64,000 nucleotides of DNA from Harmonia axyridis (GCF_914767665.1 NC_059503.1:16058001-16122000); one strand, 5' to 3'. Positions 33,161 through 45,991 are shown, numbered from the stretch's first letter. Numbers and translations are program-made. Notes: generated by a model not told the origin, from the letters alone.

Positions 33161-34748
33161 TGATCCAACGAGGTATTCAACGTGAAATAATCACCTTCTA
33201 TATTACCAAATCTTGCTCAAATATCTCAAGCTGCTTCGAAAATATTGAGGAATTTGTCATTTATCTGGAATACCTTCAACGAAACATTTCGGGATAAAGG
33301 CCTGAAGGAGTTTTCTAACCCCAAATACAGCAGAGAACGATATCCTGAATTTGTATGCAATGTTTATGAAACACCATGTATATGCTCAATTCAATTATAC
33401 AAAATGCAATTAGAATTAGTCTCAAAAAATTAATTTCCATGAAAAAATAACTAATTCAATTTATATTCATCGAAATAAATGAAAAAATAACAAAAAATAG
33501 CTCACATATGAAAAATATCTTTTACTACGAAAAAGTTCTGTTTGTCACCGATAAGTTGTAAGAATCTCTCTCACAGCTACCTACTTTTTATTTTATAATG
33601 TTATGATCACAGAACATCAATCTTGAAAAAAACATTTCAAGTAAAAACAGATTCAAATGTCATAGTTTTTGATTACTCCAAAAGTAAAAAAGAAACTATT
33701 ATTTATAGAAGTCGAAAATGAAACAATAACGGAATTTAAAAGAATAACCATCCTTTTTTTATAACAAATATATATCTACTGGGAATTGTTTTGCTTGATG
33801 TCTATGTATCAGACTGAAAGCCTGTTATAATAGTCAGGTACACGGAAACCACTCTCAATTTGAAATTGTGGTAAATTTAATTTTATCTGATACTTGAAGA
33901 GCAATTGAAAGCTTCAGAAGCTAATAACTGAATCGAGTCTTGAAAAACAGAAAGGAAACCCTATTAAAAAATCTCTAGCATCACCATGACTGTGGCCTTC
34001 AGAAAAATCAACATCACAGCGCAGAAACGGTGGGAATTTGAAGAGAAAAGTAACTACATCATTCCCATATTTCCCACTCACGAATGCAGCAAAATGAAAT
34101 TATGCATTCATGCCTGCCAAGGGACTAATAGGAGTACTTTTTTCGTTCAGTAATAGCAAGCGACATTTTTCTTCCTGAAAAAAAAGCGCTCTCGTCAAAT
34201 TCTGATATTTGGTAGTTATTTTACTTCCATTCCCTCAAATTGAAGTGCCCTCCTGAGGGAGATTCAATCCGTCCCTTGGCATTTCTGGACACGGCAGTAA
34301 ATTGGCGTGTATTTTTCTACGAGAAGAGTCCTCAACGGCGTTGACGAATTTATTGTTCGTACAAATGTTCTCCAGTGGATTCAGTTCGGTTATTTTCCGC
34401 GGCTTGGATAGTATGTCGTTCCGTGGAATGTTCCGGTCATTAATGTTTGTCCTTTTTGAGATCCCACGAAGGATGAATTGTCGAGGATCACTCTGGAAAA
34501 TGTATTGAAGGATAACGCTGTTAGTGTAATGGGGACGTTGGGCTGAAAAGGAATGTGGGAGATTGTAGATGCAATCAACCATTTTTCAACCTCTTCCTGA
34601 AAAGCAGAATGTTTGCAATTTTAGTATTTTAGACAAGAAAAGATTTAAGCTTTTAGACAAATTTGTTTTGAGTTCAATTTCCTCCATCCTTCATTCTTTC
34701 GTCCATAAATACAGTGTGTTCTTGCATTGGTACAAAGGATTATTACAG
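33161..34748. other. No gene seen
   Basis: Mostly AT-rich DNA; 34230-34560 is somewhat richer in GC and has overlapping short frames on both strands without domains. Confidence 0.4.
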
Positions 34749-35385
34749 ATTTTTGGATGATTTTAAGAGAAGAAAATCACATAAACATGGACCCGCAAAC
34801 TTTTGTTTTCAACATCCAGGGTGTTTGTTATAGTCCGAGTTTTTTTGATGATTAAAGCAGTTCTTGAAATCTCATTTTTGCTACTAGTAGGAGAGATAAG
34901 TCCAAAATTTATTATCACATTTTACTGACTGCATCTTCATAACATTTTGGATTTTCCTGAGGATTTCTAGATAATTGTTTGAATTTCTTTCTCGAAAGCT
35001 GTAGCAGATACAACAAAACTTCAAGATAACAAAAGGTGTAGTACAGGATCAAAGTTTCTTCATTCATTTTTCTAAACTATCAGTGGTCCACCATAAATAA
35101 CTTCTGGAGGAAAGACATGGGCGCTGTTCCAGAAAAAATATCACCATGTAGATTTGCATTCCAAATTTGCATGCCAATTTTGAATTGAAATATCTATGAC
35201 AAATTTAAGTTGAATATATTGTAGAGGGAAAGTGCCATGAGAAGAAAACCTGAAAAAAATTGAATTTTAACATCTTACAGCTCGGAAACAAAGCGATTGA
35301 GGGCCCATTTTCTGGGGGGACTCTTTTTCTGAAAATTATCCGAGGAATCTGGGCTTTAATGTCTAAAAGTGTGACACTTGATGTT
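34749..35385. mobile_element. Copy of the 641-bp MITE family (decayed)
   Basis: Similar along its length to 59044-59684. Shared landmarks are ATAAACATG.GCC, CGCAAAC.TTTGTTTTC, CAGGGTGTTT, CTGTAGCAGA, TTCTGGAGGA and GATCCGAGGAAT-like stretches. The ends are worn and no TA duplication can be assigned, so boundaries are approximate. Confidence 0.65.
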
Positions 35386-35750
35386 TTCTAACTACCTAAA
35401 GTAGGTTACTTATCATTCTGTAAAGGAATAATCCAGGTATTACAGCCAAATGTGCAGCGAATTTGGCTTTCGAGGACAAAAAATGAAGTAAACATTATAA
35501 AAAACAATTTATCTCTTGGAAACCTAACAACATATAACCATAAACTTCAAAATTTTTTGCAACGGTGATATTTATCAAAATCTTTTCACCACAGTTTCGG
35601 AATTTTTTTTAAATTTCATTCAAATTTCTAAAAGAATATAAACTTGAAGTAATGAAAAATTTTAAAATAGCCCGTTATCTGGAAGGTTGTCACTTTTGAT
35701 ACTGTCATAGTTTGACACTTGAAAAGTAAAAACTACGCCATTTCTAAAAA

Positions 35751-36300
35751 TGGAACGATTTACGCTCCAAAATTGCATCGAAATTGGTTAATATGCAATC
35801 CAAAAATTGTGAAAATGTTGGTGTCAGAGTTCGCAGAACTAAATCACTTGTGGGTAGTCCTAAAGTACTTTCTTTGCTGGCAATAACTGGTTAAAAAAAT
35901 TGAGTTATTGCGGCAAAGTGAAACCGCTCAAGAAAACTGAGTGTTGCTGCTGTATCCTGTGAGGCTGGTGCCACTGTTACTGTGAACGGATTGCACTACC
36001 GAGCTAATATTAATGATTTTTTATGATCGGAATTGGAATATATTACTGTGGGCAAAGTTTACTTTCAACAAAATGTCACACCATCAACACAATTCAGCAA
36101 GAAAATATTCTTGACTATGTTTTTTCTTGAAGAGGTTGTTATCACAATTGGCCGCCGAGATCTTGTGATGTAAAACCTTCAGACTTTTTTTGTGCGAAGT
36201 GTTCATGGAAAATTCCATGAGAAGAATAAGGCGCTGCAACCGCAGCTGTGGCAGACATTTGGCTGATATCGATTTTCATACCTTCCTCTTCACAATGAAA
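35751..36300 (+). pseudogene. Mariner-like transposase relic (WPPRSCD type)
   Basis: The translation begins MERFTLQNCIEI, an N-terminal start typical of a mariner-like family related to DD41D. After a large deletion come GATVTVNGLHYRANINDFL, YFQQNVTPSTQ (the second catalytic Asp of FQQD has become Asn), NWPPRSCDVKPSDFF and finally CNRSCGRHLADIDFH. Multiple stops and frameshifts make it a relic. It is a different lineage from the three copies sharing HMPEIIF ends. Confidence 0.7.
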
Positions 36301-38410
36301 TAAATATCCATTGATTTCTCCTAAAATAAACTAGTTTTTTTTGTATCTTATCGGAAAAACCCTTTATGATTCAAGAACTATAAAACTTCGAATAATTTTG
36401 TATTATGTATTGGGATGACCTCGCAATGACACTCCGTTTCGAAAACCTGTGCTGGATCAAAATTCTACCTCATAGATAATTTTGTGACGAGATATTTTTC
36501 GGTGAAAGTGGTAGTGATAAACAATAAAATTTGCAGTATTTTGGCATATTCATACCATACTGAACAACTGTTATTTCAAATGAAATAAAACAAAATTGAT
36601 TCCCACAAATTTTAATATTAACAAAATCTGTTTGGACAATTCTTTAGATAAATTTAATATTTCGACTGAGAAAACAGAAATTTCGTTTCAATATTTCCCT
36701 TTGTTCATTCATTATAGTATTCGTAATCACCGCTTTATGACAAACGCTATCTCCCAACCATAGTCCACATCTGTTTGGTCCAAACTTTGTTTTCAACACA
36801 TTATCGTTACTATTCGTGGATCCAATCTTTGCATTCCCCCTAATTCCCAAAGACGCGGAACCGCCTCATTCAGAAAAGTACAAATTTCGCCAATATTCTT
36901 CCAGACGCTATAATAATCCTACGGATGGCCGGAAACTTCCAACATAAATATAAAAATATGCGGAAGCAACATCTCCACACATTTCACTGAATATTCAACC
37001 AGGGAGCGATATTTGTAACTTTCACACCCCATTTTCCAGATTATTTCTGCAAACACCAAGTCAAGACAGCACGTAACTACCCGCTATCATATAATGATGC
37101 GTATAAAAACAGATTCTCAGAAAAATATTTTCAACTATTAAGCTAATGGGAATGATGATATCGTCTGTTACTGAAGCTTGGGACGTGGTTGCCTTGGAAA
37201 CGAGAAGGTCCTCCATGGCGCTCCAGACTACTGCCTTATTACTCCCGCAATTTTTCCGAATTTATGATCCTGGAGCACTGATACAGATGGCTGTGACCAG
37301 CGTTTAGCTCGTTATAGTCCGCATATAAATGAAAAATTTCCTACAATGTGGATACCAGATGTATTGTTGAACCTAGCCTGATGACAGAATTTTTAGGAAA
37401 AACTTAATCATTCCCTATTTGTTGTCAGCTCATGAAAATTCGAGCGGTCGATGAAAAATGGATGTTAATTACGATGAGAGCACCATTCTTTCTTGCTTTT
37501 CGCAGATGTGTTCTTTTGTTACCCAGCGAAACGCGGAGGACATCATTATGTTTTTTTTTAACTATCGATCCAATTTCGCAGAGTGAATATGAGTATACTC
37601 CATCATGTCTCAACAATCAACAACAGAGATTTATTTATTTTGTTTAATCATTACGAATAATAATTAATGGTTAACAATATTTCGATTATTTTGAAACCGA
37701 AAGTAATAAAAGTAGAAAAATTGATACTTTTCTGGATGACAAATGGAATTGCTGGAGTTCGTGAATGTACTTTTGAAACACATTTCATTTTTTATATAAC
37801 GTTAATTGAAAAATTTTTCAAATCAATAACCTCATTGACTAAAATATCGTTTTCTCGACAATCGATTGTTTTATCTTTGTGGCAATTACAGAAGAAGAGC
37901 TCCTGACACCAACTTAGTGTTATTTATAATAATCCCTTTATTCCTTCAAAAAAATTTACAACTTAGTGGTAAGAGTGGTGTCAGTTGATATTTTGCTGAT
38001 AACATTACATTTTTATTATTTTTTCTCTGATTGGCAGCAAATATTGATTTTGCCACACATATCATTCAGCAGGGTATTACTTTTCCTGCATAGGCAGCAA
38101 AGTAACTACTTTTCTGCCTAGGCATCAAAGTGATTATGCTCAATGGAAATAAAATATTCGACATTTCTGACAATCAGTAGTTTTTGCCACTTTCTTTATT
38201 TCTAGAGGAATAAGTAGTAAGTACTTCTAAGTCGCTATCACTGTCCATAATATAAATGTATTCTATATTATTTCGAAAAACTATCAGATATTTCATAAGT
38301 TGTCAAACTATAATTATTATGGACATGAATATATATACTTCCATAGCAACCAACCATTCCAACGATTGCGATTTCTATCAAATTTCGTTTTAATTCATCA
38401 CTACAGGAAA
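36301..38410. other. No gene seen; a GC-richer island with an X-box-like site
   Basis: AT-rich except for 37140-37330. At 37188-37201 the sequence GTTGCCTTGGAAAC differs by one base from the RFX X-box GTTGCCATGGAAAC. No open frame of note is present. From about 37960 to 38130 the motif GGCAGCAAA recurs a few times without clear periodicity. Confidence 0.35.
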
Positions 38411-38446
38411 AATGAAAAGATTGCGGTTTCTCGCAATCTTTTCATT
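38411..38446. repeat. Perfect 15-bp stem, 6-nt loop
   Basis: AATGAAAAGATTGCG (38411-38425) and its exact reverse complement (38432-38446) flank GTTTCT. It is terminator-like in shape, but such a stem has no known terminator role in nuclear insect DNA. Confidence 0.8.
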
Positions 38447-39469
38447 ATGTAATAATTTGCAAATAAAATATCCTACATATATAATTATAAACATTCGAAG
38501 AAAAAAATCTCGATAATATATTTAACTCGGCAGCAAAGTAGATTGACTGACTTGGCTGAATTCTTAGCCTCGCTACGCTGGGCTATAAACTATCAGCTGC
38601 GTCACTACTTTGCTATTTTCATCGTCCAGTTTGTCTCTTTCATTTTGTATACTGCGCAAGTACTTTCAATATCAAGGGAATTTATCGTTTCATTATAAGC
38701 GATGAAAATCATACTTAAAATGAACATCAGAACTTCTATGCAGTTTATTGGAAGTATTTTTTGTGAGATTCTACCCTGTATCTAGAATATCTCGCAAGTG
38801 TTACTCTCTTCATGGGATCCATAATTATATCAGATACTCGATATAACCTTTATCAGGTTGTTGTATCTTGTCAGCATCTCAAGTCAACACAGCAATATCT
38901 TCATGCTAATTGGCAGAACCCTTCAAACTCAGTCTGTGATAGGATAATGCACTTACCTAGGAGAGCTTTCTGGATATTGCGCTTATTCGCTTGGGAATTT
39001 ATTTCACGGTGAGATTTTCTCAAGATGAAGGGTTTCGAACGAGTGTTGTATGGTTATACATGGTGCATCATGGGTAATTGGAAATATTTCAACTATACAG
39101 GGTGAGTTTTCCAATTTTCCTATCATACTCATAATATCGCTGAAACTCTTATTTCGAACTACCTCACTTGTCATCATTCATCTGTTGTACTTTTTGGCCT
39201 GTCGTACAGCCTAGTGAGTAGTCTTATTATTTGTCTATACATGTTGTGCCTCAAATAATTCATTTTTGAAATGCTTCGCATTTCATATTTTGACTGGGGC
39301 TGGCACTATAGTTTTCACGCATACAATCTCAAAGGCATATCAATATCAATAAAAAAAACCAAATCAAAGAAACCCTCAAAATATTTGAAAACCTCCATTT
39401 GGACAAAATGAAATGGAGATTATTCACCAGATTATAATATATAAGAATTCTTTCCAACAAGATATCTGT
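38447..39469. other. No gene seen
   Basis: Contains a partial inverted repeat: AGCAAAGTAG near 38533 pairs with CTACTTTGCT near 38606. There is also a TACAGGGTGAGTTTTCC near 39096 that resembles a MITE end without a partner. Confidence 0.4.
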
Positions 39470-39960
39470 CTTGCATTATTATTTAAAGTTTCCAATCTTT
39501 CAAAGAGAATAAATAATAGGGGGCCTAAGACAGAACCCTGAGGCACTCCTGAGGCTATATTTCCTGCTGAAGATATTCTCAATTCAAACTTCCACAATAC
39601 TACCGGAGGTTAAACTATATAGCCAAACAAAGAATACACCTCTGAATCCCGAGTTGTAGGGTTTTTTCTTCAAAAATCTGAAAGAAAGCCCATCTAAGTC
39701 ACAGGAAATATCGAATAACAACCCTGCCATAAGTCACCCTTCGTCGAGACTTCAATGAAAAAATAAAGTGATCTTGAATGAATTTGTCTTCATAGAACGT
39801 CAAGACCTAAATCCATTTTGGGAATCAGAAATTACGCAGAATTTACTCAAAAATTGGAGACCAATATGTTGATGAGATAAGCTTGATGCTTAGATAAGAA
39901 CTTTCCTGAAGTCTTGAAAACTTGGCCAGAGATATAATCGATTCCTGTAGGTACTAATTT
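39470..39960 (-). mobile_element. Decayed LINE RT fragment, copy A
   Basis: Minus-strand translation contains ASGVPQGSVLGPLLFILF (39490-39550), the conserved SGVPQGS-GP block of Jockey/CR1-type RTs, preceded by decayed RT sequence. The stretch 39530-39960 is closely similar to 43300-43740 (copy B). Frames are broken by indels. The 5' limit near 39960 is where similarity to copy B stops. Confidence 0.75.
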
Positions 39961-40392
39961 GGAAAGACCCAGTATATAAGATGAAAAAATCGTTCCGAGC
40001 GGTTGTACTGATCAGCAGTATACGAGTTCCAAGAATTAATCGTTCTCTTGTGTTCAGCTTCACGGCAGCAACTAGAAATATCGACGCTCTTATCGAGGAA
40101 GACAAGTTTGCTCATAAGCTTATCTTCTCAATCCGTCACGTCAGGCCATCCGGATGCGATCGATTATGCTGGTAGTGTTCGCTGGGATCAAGAAGTTTTC
40201 TTCATAAAGAGTCGCGACAAATTCCGTCGACTCCATCACCCCGATTTCATTAATTCCGATAATGTCCAAAATCTGACGTTTAAGGACCTTCTCCCGAGAA
40301 TATATTCCCTCGTTCCCCTAATCCACATATGGGAGAGAAAGGGAAGAATCAAATGACATTATCCGGTGGCGTCGATTACAACTCAACACCCA
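39961..40392. other. GC-richer single-copy segment
   Basis: 40100-40390 is CpG-rich relative to the window, with overlapping short frames (64 and 102 codons) without domains. It could be a short exon or regulatory DNA; no evidence decides. Confidence 0.3.
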
Positions 40393-40462
40393 GAAATATG
40401 GAATTTCTGAACCGTCAGCTTTCGTAATTCGAGACGACTCGGATGATGTGGACAGACGGGGT

Positions 40463-41217
40463 GGGATTTTAGACGTTCAGAGAGCCATTTTTAGGTGAAC
40501 GACTCTCCCCTGCTGACTTGGAGGAATTAAGTTTAATGAAGTGTCACAAACAGCTTTTATACGTCGATAGTTATGATTTTAGACTATCGAACTATCTCAC
40601 AATTCTATAGGTGTCAAACTGAACTCTAATATGGAATTATTCGAGTTCGCAGTAAACGGTTTATGATACTTTACTTAAGGTTGAAGTTAACCAGACTTTT
40701 ATCTACGGAATTTTTTGGGATTTTAGACGTTCAGAGAGCCATTTTTAGGTGAACGACTCTCCCCTGCTGACTTGGAGGAATTAAGTTTAATGAAGTGTCA
40801 CAAACAGCTTTTATACGTCGATAGTTATGATTTTAGACTATCGAACTATCTCACAATTCTATAGGTGTCAAACTGAACTCTAATATGGAATTATTCGAGT
40901 TCGCAGTAAACGGTTTATGATACTTTACTTAAGGTTGAAGTTAACCAAACTTTTATCTACGGAATTTTTTGGGATTTTAGACGTTCAGAGAGCCATTTTT
41001 AGGTGAACGACTCTCCCCTGCTGACTTGGAGGAATTAAGTTTAATGAAGTGTCACAAACAGCTTTTATACGTCGATAGTTATGATTTTAGACTATCGAAC
41101 TATCTCACAATTCTATAGGTGTCAAACTGAACTCTAATATGGAATTATTCGAGTTCGCAGTAAACTTTTTATGATACTTTACCGAAGGTTGAAGTTAACC
41201 AGACTTTATCTACGGAA
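40463..41217. repeat. 254-bp tandem repeat, first array (3 units)
   Basis: Units begin GGGATTTTAGACGTTCAGAG at 40463, 40717 and 40971. Units 1 and 2 are almost identical; unit 3 differs mainly near its end. Each unit holds the stem TCGATAGT...ACTATCGA. Confidence 0.93.
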
Positions 41218-41221
41218 TTTT

Positions 41222-41450
41222 TATTCGTATCTTACGTTCGCTGAAAATACTGTTCATTTTGAGCTTCTTCAGAAATTGAAGGTTTCTAAGGATTGGTTAT
41301 CGTGAAAATTCAGTAGACTGTGGAAAAAAAATATTATCTGCCAATAACAGCTACCTGAGAAGTATCGATGGTTGTTGTCTATTATTTGACAGTTGAGAAT
41401 TTTAAACTATGTTGACATTTCTGTTCAGTTAAGTTTGGTAATTCATATGA
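41222..41450 (+). mobile_element. Duplicated mariner 5' segment
   Basis: Matches 42284-42512 across the whole length (TTCGCTG.AAATACTGTTCAT, TTTGACAGTTGAG and GTTGACATTTCT landmarks) and stops at the point where the transposase start codon would follow. It lies between the two satellite arrays as part of the block duplication. Confidence 0.75.
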
Positions 41451-41524
41451 ATATGAAATATGGAATTTCTGAACTGTCAGCTTTCGTAATTCGAGACGAC
41501 TTGGATGATGTGAACAGACGGGGA

Positions 41525-42278
41525 GCGATTTTAGACGTTCAGAGAGCCATTTTTAGGTGAACGACTCTCCCATGCTGACTCGCAGGAATTAAGTTTTATG
41601 AAGTTTCACAAACAGCTTTTATACGTCGATCGTTATGGTTTTCGACTATCGAACTATCTTACAATTCTATAGGTGTCTAACTGAACTCGAATATGGAATT
41701 ATTTGAGTTCGCAGTAAACGGTTTATGATACTTTACTCAAGGTTGAAGTTAACCAGACTTTTATCTACGGAATTTTTTGGGATTTTAGACGTTCAGATAG
41801 CCATTTTTAGGTGAATGACTCTCCCCTGCTGACTTGCAGGAATTAAGTTTAATGAAGTGTCACAAACAGCTTTTATACGATAGTTATGGTTTTCGACTAT
41901 CGAACTATCTAACAATTCTATAGGTGTCAAACTGAACTCTAATATGGAATTATTCGAGTTCGCAGTAAACGGTTTATGATACTTTACTTTAGGTTGAAGT
42001 TAACCAGACTTTTATCTACGGAATTTTTTGGGATTTTAGACGTTCAGAGAGCCATTTTTAGGTGAACGACTCTCCCCTGCTGACTTGGAGGAATTGAGTT
42101 TAATGAAGTGTCACAAACAGCTTTTATACGTCGATAGTTATGGTTTTCGACTATCGAACTATCTTACAATTCTATAGGTGTCAAACTGAACTCTAATATG
42201 GAATTATTCGAGTTCGCAGTAAACGTTTTATGATACTTTACTTAAGGTTGAAGTTAACCAGACTTTTATCTATGAAAT
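41525..42278. repeat. 254-bp tandem repeat, second array (3 units)
   Basis: Units begin with GATTTTAGACGTTCAGA near 41527, 41781 and 42032, giving spacings of 254 and 251 bp (a three-base deletion in the second). These units are more divergent from each other than those of the first array. Confidence 0.92.
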
Positions 42279-42399
42279 TTTATTCGTATCTTATGTTCGC
42301 TGTAAATACTGTTCATATTGAGCTTCCTCAGAAATTGAAGGTTTGGTTATTGAGATTCAGCAGCATGTGGCTAAAGAGAAATCATAAAATGTTTTTTAG

Positions 42400-43250
42400 C
42401 TGCATGAGAAATTTCGATGGTTCTTGTCAATGATTTGACAGTTGAGGATGTCAAATTGTGTTGACATTTCTTTCCAGTAGGGTTTGTTGATTCCTCATGA
42501 ATCGTTTAACGTCAGAACAACGCTCCCAAATTGTGGACATTTAATTTGGAATAATCCGGCCATTTCACGGTCAAAATAATTGGCCCAGTGAAAGAGCAAT
42601 TCGTGCAGTTATTGATTGTTTGCATATACTAATTTTACTCTTCTCGATTCAAACCATCAACTAGACAAATGAATGTGCGTACCGAAGAGAATATTGCTGT
42701 TATATACGCTGATATGTTAATACGTCACCGTTCTCAACTTGATGACCTCTTCTATTCCATTATTTCGAAAATTTTACGTGCCTATAGAATACAGCTCATG
42801 CATGAATTGAAACTGATTGACCATCGTTTAAGTGAGCATTTTTTACCATAGAATTGTTTTTAGTGATGAAGTTCATTTCTGGTTGAATGACTTCGTCAAT
42901 AAGCAAAATTGCTGTATATGGAGCAGAGACAATCCTCAAGCCATCACCGAATCACCATTTACATTAATATAATTTACTGTCTCGTGCGGTTTACACGTTG
43001 CCGTCATTATCAGTCCTTATTTCTATGAAAATGAGGAAAGAGCTGCCGTAACAGTGATTTTCAGTGGTCTTGTTAACTGCAGCCCCCTCGTTCGTGCGAC
43101 TTAACGCCTCTCGATTACTTTTTATAGGGTTATGATAAGGGATTGCTGTATGCCAATAATCCAGCAACTCTTAAAACATTGGAAGCAAATAGTCAAGCCA
43201 CCATTCATGCCATGCGGCCAGATTTATTGGAAAAAGTAGTCTCAATCTCT
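42400..43250 (+). pseudogene. DD41D-related mariner transposase relic
   Basis: ATG near 42498 gives MNRLTSEQRSQIVDI, the same start as the DD41D copies. Recognisable pieces follow: RPFHGQNNWPSERAIRAVID, a YRIQLMHELK-like block, SDEVHFWLND with the first Asp and LEANSQATIHAMRPDLLEKV near the C-terminus. A deletion removes most of the region between the first and third catalytic residues. The upstream sequence is shared with 41222-41450. More diverged than copies 1-3, so an older subfamily. Confidence 0.7.
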
Positions 43251-43261
43251 TGAAAAACACC

Positions 43262-44290
43262 TTCATTTAAAAGCATAAATTATAGGGCACCCAAGACAGA
43301 GCCCTGGGACATTCCTGACATAATGTCATATTTCCTGCTGAAGATGTTCTTAACTTCAACTTTCACAATGCTACCGTTGATAAAATTATAGAACCAAACC
43401 AATAATACACCTCTGATTCCCAAGTTATAAGGTTTTTTATTCACAAATCTGAAAGAAGGAACATCCAATTCACAGGAAATATCGAAAAACAACCCTGTCA
43501 CAAGTCACCCCTCGTCGAGACTTTAATGAAGAAATTCAGTGAGATTGAATGAATTTGTCTATAAAGAACCTCAAGACCTAATCCCATTGTGAGAGTCAGA
43601 AATTACGCTGAATTCACTCAAAAATTGAGAAAACTTCATTGGAGACCAATAAGTTGATGAGATGAGCTTGATGCTTAGATAAGAACTCTCCTGAAGTCTT
43701 GAAAACTCGGCCAGATATATAATTAATTCCTGTAGGTACATTTTTATTTTAAATTTTTAATTACATCGACAACTTCATCCTCAACAACTGGAAAGAAATG
43801 AGAGGTCTGCGAAGACATAAAACTAGTAAAACATTCCTTTGAGAGCTCACCGATATTAAGAAGTTTCACCGAGAGCTAGCAAGATTAGAAAAATAACCTC
43901 CAAAGGCCTCAGTTACTTTTGCAGAGTCAGAACAGATAGTGTTTTCAAGTGCAATTTCGAAATTGCTTTTACATTTACGACCACCCTCGTGATTGAAAAC
44001 ATTCTTGCATTGCTTCATTCTTATTGTTAGAATCATTGAAATATTTCTCATAATGAATCCGCCGAAGCAACAAGCTGTACTAAATTTTAACCATACCATA
44101 AATTCCAAGAGAATGAAGGAATTTATATTTGCATGTAGCTTGTAAAGGTTCATTAAATTAACAATAGCCTATCTGACTTCATTAGTTATCCAACCTTTCT
44201 CAAACCTACTATGATAATTAACTTTTCTCATAGGAAAACACTCTGCCATTAGAGATTGGATCCCTTCTATAAGTATTTGATAACTAACTA
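43262..44290 (-). mobile_element. Decayed LINE RT fragment, copy B
   Basis: A minus-strand 73-codon frame (43280-43501) reads GLFFDISCELDVPSFRF, YNLGIRGVLLVWFYNFI and MSGMSQGSVLGAL, the D-E-D/LR-YGIRG/SQGS-LG blocks of Jockey/CR1-type RT. Upstream pieces at 43866-44153 look like the N-terminal RT flank. It overlaps copy A in content, so the two are separate insertions or duplicates, not halves of one element. The FADD region is missing. Confidence 0.75.
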
Positions 44291-45989
44291 GTATTGAAAC
44301 AACAATTATTTTAAAGCTGTAAATTTTCACTATTGAACAGATGATGATAATGATGAAAAATTATACGAATCTTTTATTCCTGAAAATTTTGAATATAAGG
44401 AGCCTTTTCAGTGAAAAGAGCTGTATAACTACACATAGAAAAGTTAAAATTCACCTTGGCTAATCAATCAGCTGTTATTGGGTAATGATATAAAAGAATC
44501 TGAATCTGAACACTCAAATAATGGGATTTTTATGAACTTCTTGGAGATATAAATTCACGAGATGAATTAAAAAGCAGTAAGAACATAAAAACTTCATAAA
44601 GAACTCTTCGGAATGACTTCTATGCGTAAATATATGCAGACTTCAATAAAGAGTTTATGGTATCTAATTAAAGACGATATTATTAATTGACCTGAATTCG
44701 TTGAAATTCTTCTGCAGAACAATCAATAATACCTAAAGGTTTCTCCATTTCAAAATGAAACTTACAGAAAATACAATTTCTGAATTCGAAGCATCAAATT
44801 GAAATCTATTTCTTTCCTGGTTCTTCATTGAATTTCAGTTTTATTGGGAGGTTTCACAGTTTGGGAAATATCGAAAATAATGAAATAGAACTACATGAAA
44901 GGTAAGAAATCTTCATCAATGCTCCTGGGACATCTCTTTGTTAAAGGATATCCCTCATTGAATATTCAAGCTCTCTGAATAATCTACATCTAGAATTAGG
45001 TTTAAGGCTCTGAAATCTCAACGGCTCATTTGAATGAAGTCAATAAAGATGTGGAAATTGGTGAAAGTTGAGCAATAATCGTGGCCTCCTACGATACAAA
45101 ATTACAAACGTTGAATACATAGGTACATAAATCGAATTATTTTTATACTCGAAAAGGTTATTGAACTAAACATTTGATCGCGTTATTTTGGATATTGCGC
45201 TCATCACATATCCACAGAGATTACATTAACTGATACAATAATAACATTCCGATGTCTGTTTTGTGTCAATGTTCCGGTTAATGTTTGCAGTTGAATCGCC
45301 ATGAGGTGAAATGATTACTCCGTTTATATCGTATTTTAATATAGCGGATAAATTCCATATTTACGATTAGAACAGCGAATGGAATGAAAATGGAATTGAA
45401 TTTTTCAATGCTTGGTTCTGATGAACATCGACAATATATTACAACCGTGGGTTTCACAAACGTTTAATCGATTGATCAAAATATTTTTTGTCTTTCGATT
45501 TTTTTAGTAGATCGTGACAATACCCACTATTGAAGTCTTATTGAACCCACTGTCAGAAAATTCACTAAGAAGGTTTATATTTTCTGTTCTGACTTTCTTA
45601 GACCTAATTGAAAGCTCTAAGAACCTTAGAACTTAAACGGGTACTAAGAGAAATGAATATCAAACAGAATTATTTAGAAAAACTATCTTATCCGTCATAT
45701 GGTGCTTCTAACTCAGAAGAATTCCACATTGTGCGTGTCTATTTTCATTTCGAAACTTTCTAGTCTTACCCGAGGCCTCACCTTATTTTGATTGCTGAGT
45801 GTTGCAAAATGGCGAATGCGCTGGGCACGCATTTGTTTCAGTGAATTTTCAAGGGATACTCATTCTGTTGTGCTAGAAACCTTTACGAAAGTTCACTCAA
45901 AACTTTCCTAACTCATTTGATGAATGGAGATTTAAGTATGAAAGATAAACATACATAATATATTTGTTTTCATAGAGATATACTATAGA
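44291..45989. other. No gene seen
   Basis: AT-rich DNA without repeats or recognisable frames. Confidence 0.4.
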
Positions 45990-45991
45990 TA

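Larger units (their letters stand above)
40393..42516. repeat. Higher-order tandem array: two about 1,062-bp blocks
   Basis: Block 1 (40393-41454) and block 2 (41455-about 42516) are direct duplicates. Each has a 70-bp leader starting GAAATATGGAATTTCTGAAC, three 254-bp satellite-like units and a 230-bp segment related to a mariner 5' region. Landmark offsets (40393 to 41455; 40466 to 41528) both equal 1,062. Confidence 0.92.

Noticed and set aside
38411..38446. Rho-independent-like terminator
   Set aside because: The perfect stem-loop resembles one, but the window is nuclear eukaryotic DNA where this signal has no meaning.
40463..42278. CRISPR-like array
   Set aside because: Units are contiguous 254-bp tandem repeats without short repeat/spacer organisation and the context is eukaryotic.
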